Below, piece after piece: positions 55,710 through 64,000 of a stretch of DNA of 64,000 bases. This stretch comes from Blasia pusilla (lineage: Eukaryota > Marchantiophyta > Marchantiopsida > Blasiales). Below the pieces are notes generated by a model. The model worked only from the letters and a program-made list of their open reading frames with translations, was not told where the DNA came from and made no database searches. Each line of letters starts with the position of its first letter. Positions within the stretch are counted from its first letter, which is position 1. The stretch lies in NCBI GenBank assembly GCA_050084515.1, contig CM114272.1, forward strand, positions 38,192,001-38,256,000. The letters are read 5' to 3'. A program made the position numbers and the translations under genes.

Positions 55710-56990
55710 AGCATGGAGGATTTGGGTACTCTGAAGGGACGAGGGATCCGCATTGAGTTGTCGAGTCATACGTCGATCTTTCGACAACCCTACAGGTACA
55801 GTGATATGATGAGGGCTCTCATTCAGAGTAGAAGCTAGGACTTGGTCGGAGCAAGACTAGTGGAGATGTCGCATAGGGAGTATGCATTTGCCACTGTCAT
55901 GCTCGCCAAGAAGGATGTGCATGGCAACTGGTCGCATAGGCGGATGTGTGGGGATTACCGGCCTATCAATCAGCAGAAGAAGTCCGATAGGTATGCCATG
56001 CCCAGCCCTGAGGAGATCTTTGATAAGATTGGTCACGCAAAGGTCTTTAGTTCATTGGATTTACGAGCCTGATACCATCAGTTGCCTATCAGATTGGAGG
56101 ACACGCAGAAGACGGAATTTTGGGGCATCGATCCTCACGGGAAGGATTGTTTGTACCAGTGGCGGTTCTTACCATTTGGGTTAAAGAACGCCCCGGCTGA
56201 GTTTCAAAGGGTCATGGATAGGATCTTGGCTGGTCTAGATTTTGCTAGGTGTTATATTGATGACATCGTAGTTTTTAGCGCCACGATTGAGGAGCATGAG
56301 CGACATCTAGAGGAGGTGTTTCGATGATTGCAATTACATGGGTTGAAGGTACATCCAGGCAAGTACAAGTTCTTCTATGACCAGATTGAGTACTTGGGTC
56401 ATACGATATACCCATGGGGCCTTGGTGTTCAGCGGACGAAGGTAGAGGCTATCTCACACATTCCACGCCCTACGTATACAGATGTGAGCCGTGTTCGCGC
56501 ATTCATAGGATTGGCGAATTTCTATGGACGATACGTCAAGAGATTCAGTTCGACTACGAAGCCGCTAACCTTGCTGACCAAGGTGGATCATGAGTGGCAC
56601 TGGGGGGATGAGAAGGAGCGAGCATTTCAATTGCTCAAAGACTGGTTGACGTCCGCACCCATCTTGAGGAGACCTATTAGGGGGCGTCCTTTCCACTTGC
56701 ACATAGACTGGAGCATGTTGGGACTTGGAACGGTGCTCACCCAGCATGATGATGAGGGTAGAGAGTTCATGGTGGCTTACGCTAGCCGCTCGAACAATGC
56801 TACAGAGGCAAAGTACAACTCGTATGAGGGTGAGTGCTTGGCTGCAGTATGGGTTGTCACGCATTTAAGGTGTTACTTATTCAGCAACCCCTTTACCATC
56901 ATCAGTGATTATCAACCACTAAAGTGGTTGATGGAGTCTGACAAGCTTACAAGGAAGCTTGCGAGATGGGCTATGTTGTTGTAGGAGTAT
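55710..56990 (+). pseudogene. RT and RNase H of the second element
   Basis: The linker MEDLGTLKGRGIRIELSS, RT motifs MCGDYRPINQQKKSDRYAMP, VFSSLDLRA (then TGA), YQWRFLPFGLKNAPAEFQ and an intact catalytic YIDDIVVFS, then the thumb (VKRFSSTTKPLTLLT). RNase H has LHIDWSMLGLGTVL and NATEAKYNSYEGECLAAVW. Better preserved than in the first element; three or four stops remain. Confidence 0.9.
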
Positions 56991-56999
56991 GATTTTCAG

Positions 57000-58150
57000 G
57001 TGGTACATAGATGTGGGATGCTCAACCAGGATGCAGATGGGTTGAGTCATTACCCATGCCCGAGTCAACGAGATGCGACTGGAGCTCGATGGCATAGAGA
57101 GAGTGATGAGAAGTCAGTGCTAGGATGGCACTCGTCAGCCTATTTAAACATCTTGGCTATGGAGAGCCAAAGTGTGGAGACTTCGATGGCGAGGTCTAGT
57201 GGAGAGTCCTTGGATCCCGAGGCCAATGAGGAGACGATAGGTGGTCGAGATATTCATGATGATGGAGTAGTCTTAGAGTACCTTCATACTGGCAGCGTTG
57301 CGAGCACCGTGAGTGCCAGAGAGCGGGATCGGATCCTCCAGTGGGCCAGATAGTTCCAATAGGAGGGGACACATATTTTGAGGGTTTGGGAGGATGGTAG
57401 AGTATGCCTAGTGCCGCATCCTTTGTAGAGAACACGACTAGTGCAGCATGCCCACGAGGAGTTGGGTCACTTTGGGGTGAAGCGGACGTACAACTTGCTC
57501 TAGATGCAGTATTGGTGGCGAGGCATGTAGACTGACGTTCAGCAGTTTGTTGCCAAGTGCATGTGTGATCGGGTCCGAGCATTGTTCAATGCTCCAACTC
57601 CACAATTGCATCCATTACCGATCATGGGCTTAGGGTATAGATGGAGTTTGGATTGTGTAGTACCTTTGCCTTTGACAGAGCGTCGCAGTCATTATGTGTT
57701 GGTGATGGTCGAGCACTTTTCAAAGTGGATTGAGTTGGTTGCATTGCCTGACAAAGCGAGTGCGGGAGTAGCTTATGCCTTCCTTGAGAGAGTGCTGAGT
57801 CATTATGGCACACTGGCTGAGATGTTGACAGACTAGGGTACCGAGTTTCGCGGTGAGTTCCAGGCCTTGTGTGATCAGGCACGGATCGACCACCGCACGA
57901 CTTCGCGAGATCATCCCGAGGCGGATGGATTAGCGGAGAGAGTTGTGCAGACGGTGAAGAGGGGTTTATGCAAGTATGGCTTGCAGAGAGGTCACCTAGG
58001 AGATTGGGACCTCCAGTTGCCGTGATTGGCCATGGGATACAGATTCAGCATGTAGGCATTCTTAGCGTCTTTTTCACCGTACTTGCTACTTTATGGCCGA
58101 GAGCCAGATTTACCTATGGCTATTTGTTGAGATGTTGGTGAGGTGCTGGT
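57000..58150 (+). pseudogene. Integrase of the second element
   Basis: Spacer, then a zinc-binding module (HAHEELGHFGVKRTYNLL, QQFVAKCMCDRV with one Cys spacing altered). The core has WSLDCVVPLPLT, VEHFSKWIELVALPDK and SHYGTLAEMLTD. After a TAG it continues with GTEFRGEFQALCDQARIDH and HPEADGLAERVVQTVKRG. At least seven stops, most at positions where the first element or the family has Gln. Confidence 0.85.
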
Positions 58151-58153
58151 GAG

Positions 58154-58702
58154 GTGCTGGACCTTAATGACCTAGATGTATGGATGCGAGCATGTTCTCA
58201 GAGGGTTGAGTTGTTTCGGAGAGTGATGCCCATGGCGTTCGAGAACTTGGCGATTGCGCATCATGGGGATACGTTGAGGTACGCAACTTTTTGGGATGAT
58301 GGTTATCGACCAACTATCCGGAGGTTTCATCAGGGAGATTATGTCTACTTGCAGCAAACGGCATCGACGACGTTGGATGTGACTGCATGTTGCACTATCC
58401 TGAGAGTGCATGACGTTTTGCCATCCGATGTTCTCTTGTTGGAGGGACGTGATGGTATGGTATGGAAGGACCATGTGCGTAATTGTGTGCCATGTCATCT
58501 TCCTAACATTGATGGTATAGTAGATCCGAGCTCAACAATAGTTCTTGCAGGCTTGCATTGTATGTTGTGTGGTTTTGCTCGTGGTGCGGCCACGATGCTA
58601 GTTTGTGATGGATGTTCGAGAGGTTGGGATATGGCATGACTAACGCCACCTCTCATTAGGGTTCCTCGGGGATGATGGATGTTTCCCAAATGTACATAGA
58701 AG
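58154..58702 (+). pseudogene. Integrase C-terminal extension and PHD finger of the second element
   Basis: FENLAIAHHGDTLRYATFWD, YVYLQQTASTTLDVTA, VLLLEGRDGMVWKDHVRNC, then the PHD finger CMLCGFARG, MLVCDGCSRGWDMA. The frame stops at TGA, with LTPPLIRVPRG, a second TGA, and WMFPKC after it. Both first Cys ligands are intact; the ligand His is Asp. Confidence 0.8.
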
Positions 58703-59012
58703 AGATACTAGGTAGGTTTCAATTCCGACTTTTTTTGTGACATAGATGATAGGAAGGCGACTAACGATGGGGCCACATGAGCACCCAGCCTTTCTGCTCT
58801 TAGTGTCCTAGAGATGTATGTTGTGGTAGGTAGGGATAGATGACTATCTGGAGTTAGAGGGACCTAACCACCAACTAGGGGGGCGATTGGAGATATTTTG
58901 GTACTTCTCGCCTCTGTGTATGGATGCCATGAGTTAGCATGGGATCGTGTGTGTTTGTGTGTGTTCGATGACAGCGATGTATGTTGTGTAGCGATGTGTA
59001 TGCGCACGACAA

Positions 59013-59420
59013 TTATCACGATTGTTAGGATAGATCGGTGGGATCTAGCAGAGCGTCTGCACGAGTAGTGGAGGACAGGCCTAGGGTGTCGAGGATGACG
59101 TGTTGAGGCCCCGGGAAACCTGAGAGAGCAGGTTTCCCCTTCGTTTCGGCTCATTTGGAGCCAAATAGAGAAACTTACTATTTTTGGTAAGTTTCCATGT
59201 TGGGGATAGTTGACTTTCCACTTTAGGAAGTGGCCCTTGACCCGCTATAGCAGGTCAAGACCCAAGGAGGTGACGTGCGAGCATAGGTTACCGTTGAGAG
59301 GGCTTGGGAGAGGGAAGGGGGTATACCTCCAAGAGAGAGAGCTTGAGAGCTCATTCTCTCTTTGTTGAACCTCTTGGCATAAGGCGGCGGAGCTATGTTC
59401 AAGGTATATTCAAGGTGGCA
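59013..59420 (+). repeat. Putative 3' LTR of the second element
   Basis: Begins directly after a GCGCACGACAA internal end like that of the first element. It has no close match to the 364-bp LTRs but a similar architecture of consecutive hairpins: 59113-59138 (10-bp perfect arms), 59170-59195 (9-bp), 59218-59233 (6-bp) and 59236-59259. The right boundary is uncertain since no partner LTR is in the window. Confidence 0.45.
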
Positions 59421-60285
59421 CTCACATTTACGCCGAAAGCAAAAAGATCTGACATCCTACTTCTCATGACCAAGAGGGAGAGTGCCACATGTCAATTCCC
59501 AAATGCATCTGAATCCCTCGTTGCAATGAATATCATCTAGGGTGAACCCAACCCTTCCCCCTTTGGAGAATTTTAGGTTTGGACACTCTAATCCGATTCA
59601 AAATCTGACTATGTAGTTGGGAGCGGGCGTTACTGATCTAAGTTTCGCTAAAAGAAACAAAAAAAAGACCTAGTATGTACCAAATCTACACTATTATGAG
59701 AGAGTGCCCTCAAAACTTGCAAACGGCCTAGCTTCTGACACCTGGCATTTTAAACCAATCAGGGAGGTTCATGACCGAATAGGGGTTCATGCGCTTAGGG
59801 TCTTTTGGTGTCGTTTTGCCGGCCATTTTAGGCTTTCATTAGGTACGGCGCGATATTTTTTGAAACGATATTTTAAACCAAGATTTCAATTCTATCCTAT
59901 AGACAGTTAGGATCGTGACGATACAAAGCGAATTTCTTCCCCTCCTCGAAGGTCGCTTTAGGGTTTTTTAAGATTTTTGGGCTATTGTATCTATACGGTC
60001 TTCCCAACTTAGAAACTCCGATCACATACATTGAGTAGAGCACCCACACACTCAGAGCACCGACGTTACAATTTATTGTATGCAACCATACGAATCTTTA
60101 TTCATGTGTCCGGTGTAACAAGTGTCAGGTTACTTTAGGAGGTCCATAATCTCAGACTTTCTCGATTCAAACATTTTGTCATTTAGGCAAATACAAAGCT
60201 TTATTCATGTCTATGAACATTATTGTATTTGAGCTATCCTAGGCTACATGAAGCTCTCTGATTACAAACACATGTGTTTGTGCTT
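59421..60285. other. Region without supported gene
   Basis: Only short ORFs on both strands. No motif or repeat recognised. Confidence 0.4.
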
Positions 60286-60471
60286 TGCAAGTATATCTTC
60301 AAGAGCAACTCCCGATTGTTGTTCGGCTTCATAACCTCGCCACTTGAACTCTCGATTGTTGTTCGGAGTTGCGAGTTGCAGGTATATCTTGCAAGGGCAG
60401 CTCCCGGTTGCTGTTTGGCTTCAGAACCTCGACACGTGAACTCTCGGTTGTTGTTCGGAGTTGTGAGTTGA
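60286..60471. repeat. Two-unit tandem repeat, about 93 bp
   Basis: Each unit runs from a TATATCTT..AAG and CCCGxTTGxTGTTxGGCTTC to CTCTCGxTTGTTGTTCGGAGTT. Within each unit the GATTGTTGTTCGG segment is itself repeated. Confidence 0.85.
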
Positions 60472-60662
60472 AGCACTCTTGAGTTCAGGTCTTGTTGCTT
60501 CCGAATCGCCTTCTAAAGTCTCCAACTCAGCTGCTGCTCCTGAGTCACATGTTGAAGTCTCGAGGTTCAGCTTTAGCTCTTCTTGCTCCTGACCACCTGG
60601 AGATAGCTTCAGACAACTCCAATGCCCATCTCTACATACAGAAAAGGTGAAGAACAACTCAA

Positions 60663-61247
60663 GTGTGCAGAAATACCATCATGGCAACTAGAACGACAAT
60701 AAGAAAGTCCACACAGGGGAAGGGAAAGAAAGTTCCCGACGTCACTCCATCGAAGAAGCACTATGGTGTGAAGAAGGCTGAACTCAAACCATTGGAATGT
60801 TCCAAATGGTCTCCCATATCGGAGGGGGATTGCATGCGCCTGAGCAAATGGAAAAGGTCCCACCTTGGGGCAAGTCCTCCGGGGTTTGAGTATGCTATAA
60901 AGGATTCTCTCCCTATTAGGGGAGAGCCAGCGTTATCAGATAAATAATATTTTCCTAAGCCAGTGGAGGGCTTGGAAAAAGATGTTCATAAAGTTGTGCA
61001 ACGTAGCCCCGAGTATCGCCTTAGGCGGTCCAACAACGATAGAGAGTGCGCATTCAAAGCGGACTCTTCGAAGAAATATATCAAAACACCACAACCCAAA
61101 GTGGAAGAATGGGGCTCGCCTTCACCAAGGAGTTCCAAACATATTCCGAACCTGCCAATGAATTTTGTCCCAAAAGTGACAGTGCAGACCCCTCACAAAG
61201 GGAAAAAGAGTCAGGGTGTGGTGGTGAATATTCAAATTATGTTGTAA
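60663..61247 (+). other. Unidentified basic coding stretch
   Basis: Two plus-strand open pieces split by a TAA at about 60945: IRKSTQGKGKKVPDVTPSKK, HLGASPPGFEYAIKDSLPI, then RSPEYRLRRSNNDRECAFK and VPKVTVQTPHKGKKSQGVVV. Lys/Pro-rich and without a recognised domain. It may be a gag-like or host remnant, or chance. Confidence 0.25.
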
Positions 61248-61821
61248 GAGCATGTTAGGAATAGAATAGCTAGGGGACAGACATGTAAATATGAGAGAAT
61301 GAACGCTCATCACGGGAATAAAAGTTGTATCTACATTGAAACAAGGTCTATGTCTATGGATGTTTACTTTGCACATTTCCCTTCCCTATCCTAAAGTGCT
61401 CAGCTTGAGCACTCTAGGACGGAACAGTCCCAAGAATCTATCCAATAGTATGCACCATACTCTCGATTGCAGAAAGTGAGCAGCCGAGATTCAGCAAGCC
61501 AGAGAGAAACTAGCTACATCCAGCCCCGCCCAAATCAAATGACTGAAAATTCCTTCGAATTCAGCCCCTGCGAATGGCAGAAAGAGAAACTGCTCGCACA
61601 TAGAGCCCCGAGAGTAGACCACGCCAAGAAATAGACCAAGACCGACTACAATAGGTGCGGAAATCAAAACAAGGGATTCAGAAGAGTGCAAGATTCGAAG
61701 GCAAAAATCCACTCCAGCCATCCCACCCCATCCCCTCCCCAAGTTGTCCTGCAAAATGGTTGCTCTACCCAAAATTTCTGCTCGAAGGGAAATAGCTCCT
61801 TGAAGGGTGGAAACAGAGAAG

Positions 61822-61935
61822 AGCGCGTGAGAGCGGAAACGTCGAATAGCGTGTGAGGGCGGAAACGTCGAACAGTGCGTGAGGGGGAAACGTCGAATAG
61901 CGCCTGAGGGCGGAAACGCCAAACAGCGCGTGAGC
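61822..61935. repeat. Minisatellite, about 26-bp unit, 4-5 copies
   Basis: Imperfect copies of GCGTGAGGGCGGAAACGTCG followed by AA(C/T)A. CpG-rich. Confidence 0.9.
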
Positions 61936-62330
61936 AGGTCAGAGGCAAGAGCGGAGCAACGTGGGGCCTAGGAGAAAGCCCATGCGCTCCACACATAATC
62001 GGGGAGCGCGTGGGCAAAGCAAAGCAACCTGCAAGAGCGCGCAGGGCAGGGCGGAGCCCAGGAGCGGTGAGAGAGGAGAGAGAGTGCGGGGGGGAATGAG
62101 AGGTGGAGGAAAAGGGGGGGTTAGGGGGTTAGAGCTTGACTTGGGTCGGCGGCGGAAGCGCCTAAGCGCTTTTCCGCCGTCCGATCTAAGATCGGACGAT
62201 AGAGATCCGTGGAGGCAGCGGCGACGCTCCCCCCTTTTTTTCTAGGTCTAGGAGCATGGTAGGTTCGGGATAGGTTAGGGTTAGGTTCGGATAAGTTGCC
62301 GACCCTAACCCTAACCGAACCTCCCTTTTT
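61936..62330. other. GC-rich region with palindromes
   Basis: 62178-62198 is a perfect palindrome (CGTCCGATCT, A, AGATCGGACG). 62258-62325 has GGTTAGGGTTAGG facing CCCTAACCCTAACCGAACC, an imperfect inverted repeat of telomere-like units. No gene seen. Confidence 0.6.
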
Positions 62331-62529
62331 TTTAAAGGAATTTTTTTTAAAATTCAGGAAAACTTTTTTAAGAAAGGAAAATTAAAAACCCCCTCCACCA
62401 TTTTTCTTTCATTTTCTTTCTTTTCTCTCATTTTCTTTCATTTTCTCTTCTCTCGCCCTATAGGTAGATTTTTTTTCCCAAATAATTCTCGTGGTAATTG
62501 TAAAGTTTATTTAAGAGTTTTATGGTGTG

Positions 62530-63960
62530 TTATGCAGACGGGGAGACGACCGCTCAGTGATATTACAAATACAACGATGTCAAGTAGGCCTATGAACTTA
62601 CAAAATAACCCTTCTCCGATGTAAGCACCTCCCTTTACATTTGCAGAAAGACGACTTCTATGATACTCTTGTCAGATATGTACGTTAATCATGTGTTTTA
62701 ACCCAATTGTTGGACAGACTTCCCATTCCATCAAATCGTAAGGATTTGCGAGACTTCCAAAAATTGATGGGTACAAACGCAAAACAAAAAAGGCGTATCC
62801 GCTGTAAGGACATTCTAGGGCAACAAAAAAACATGGAAGATGAACTCCTTGCTTAGACATCTCCAAAGTAAGTTTACTGCATTCATCATCATTTAGCAAG
62901 CCCAAATTTCTATCTTCCATAGTCCCAACTTCTAATATTATTTGCTTTTTTTCTTCAATTGTTGTGTTATTCCATACTTCCCATTCCATTGAATCTTATC
63001 AATATAAGTTATTTTTGGAAGGTTGCATGTGGTGAGGCCCAAAAATGAAAACGTGTCATTCGTGCGGAGAAATAGAAGTTCTTAAAGGAAGAAAGGGGAC
63101 CTACTATCGTGAGTATAGGAAAAGAAGGAAAGCGCTCCATGTTCAAGCCGAGCCTCCTTTGGTAGTTGAGGTTGTTCCAACTATTCCAGTTATGGAGATT
63201 TTGACTCAAATCATAAGGTATCTATCCTACTTTTTTTTTTATCCTCATTCGAAATCGGCCATATATGATTTATGTCTATTGTTTATAATATATGTTCATT
63301 GTTTCCTAAGGCCTTCCAATGTGAAAGGAGTGATGTTGGGAGAAAATCAAGAAGTTCATCTTCAATCCCCATAAGATATTTATGTTCCGCCAAGACCAAC
63401 ACTTTAGTTACCTACCTCTGCATTCCATGAAGTTATTGAAAATCCTTCTACGATCGAGCCAACTACTTATGTAACACCAAGAGTTGAGTTACCTACCGCT
63501 CTCCCTATTCCAGGTGAACTATTGGAAGGTGTACATGAAGTGCTTGAGAATACTTCCATTCTTCCCCATCTTGGGGATGAAGAACTGTCAAGAGTAGGTC
63601 ATGTATCTTCCACCTCTAATAGAATTGTGTTACTTATAAAAAGAACCCCAATACCAAATGCTTCTATAATTCATCAGATGTCTAATTTTGATAGGATAGT
63701 AAGGGTAAATTCCGTACTTAATCTTGCAAGGAGACCAAATTTCCAAGAAAGTGATATTAGGAAGTTGCGATTACACAAGAGATTGAGTCCTACTAGTGGT
63801 CGTCATACATTGGGTTCTATGACAGAAATATGCCCATCATGTTGAGCCTTACATTGGAAATGTGAAATGGTGAAAGGTACAAAGTTTACTGACTCACCAT
63901 ATGGCACGTGTAATGGCCATGGAGAATACATTTGCCCCTCTTGAAATCGTCTCCTCCGTT
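62530..63960 (+). pseudogene. Helitron Rep/helicase N-terminal region
   Basis: The plus strand reads TGRRPLSDITNTTMSSRP, a CHSCGEIEVLKGRKGTYYRE segment (63045), then a long frame from 63522 (ASIIHQMSNFDRIVRVNSVL). It ends TEICPSC followed by TGA, then ALHWKCE and SPYGTCNGHGEYICPS. The C-x2-C..ALHW..GHG arrangement is the zinc-finger region at the start of plant Helitron proteins. The rest (Rep and helicase) would lie beyond the window. Stops show decay or introns. Confidence 0.6.
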
Positions 63961-64000
63961 TTTGAAATCTTTGATTTTGGATGTTGGTACTAGAAGTCTT

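Larger units (their letters stand above)
54495..59420 (+). mobile_element. Second methyltransferase gypsy element, 5'-truncated
   Basis: Homologous in order to the element at 29.5-38.8 kb from within the methyltransferase domain to the LTR. The 5' LTR, gag, protease and motif I are missing. Stops are frequent. Coding divergence is moderate and the LTR is very different, so it is a related subfamily rather than a recent copy. Confidence 0.85.

Noticed and set aside
60234-60476. Minus-strand 80-aa protein
   Set aside because: It reads through the 93-bp tandem repeat and its repeated peptide is only a consequence of that.
61491-62017. Minus-strand proteins of 117 and 143 aa
   Set aside because: Both frames pass through the 26-bp minisatellite and have no domain.

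Overview
The window is nuclear DNA of a land plant or a close streptophyte relative. The evidence is spliced plant-type genes (a TRAPPC4 homologue and a membrane-anchored bZIP of the bZIP17/28/49 group), long introns, and a dense, nested load of decayed LTR, LINE, TIR and Helitron elements. I cannot name the species. I found no rRNA, tRNA or CRISPR.

Layout. 0-5.2 kb: a minus-strand Ty3/gypsy element with a solo LTR of its own family inserted in its RT. 6.4-7.8 kb: TRAPPC4 in three coding exons. 9.0-15.9 kb: two tail-to-tail LINEs. 15.9-21.8 kb: a TIR-bounded DNA transposon encoding an amino-methyltransferase-like protein and packed with about 20 copies of a 25-bp palindrome. 21.8-24.6 kb: an unidentified transposon-like coding remnant. 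26.5-28.9 kb: a decayed LINE. 28.9-29.4 kb: a MITE-like repeat. 29.5-38.8 kb: a near-complete gypsy element with 364-bp LTRs. 41.1-53.7 kb: the two-exon bZIP gene and, on the same strand and interleaved with it, protein-like exons of an unidentified gene X. 54.5-59.4 kb: a 5'-truncated second copy of the gypsy element. 62.5 kb to the end: the start of a Helitron protein.

The most unusual content is in the mobile elements. The 29.5-38.8 kb gypsy element and its relative at 54.5-59.4 kb carry a C5 cytosine DNA methyltransferase domain between protease and RT, and their pol ends in a PHD finger instead of a chromodomain. Independently, the TIR element at 15.9-21.8 kb carries a domain with the motif order of beta-class N4/N6 amino-methyltransferases but with a non-canonical catalytic motif. 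Two chemically different DNA-methyltransferase folds thus sit in two unrelated mobile elements within 20 kb. All these copies are decayed. In the gypsy copies the stops fall mostly at former CAG or CGA codons, the pattern expected from deamination of methylated CHG and CG sites.
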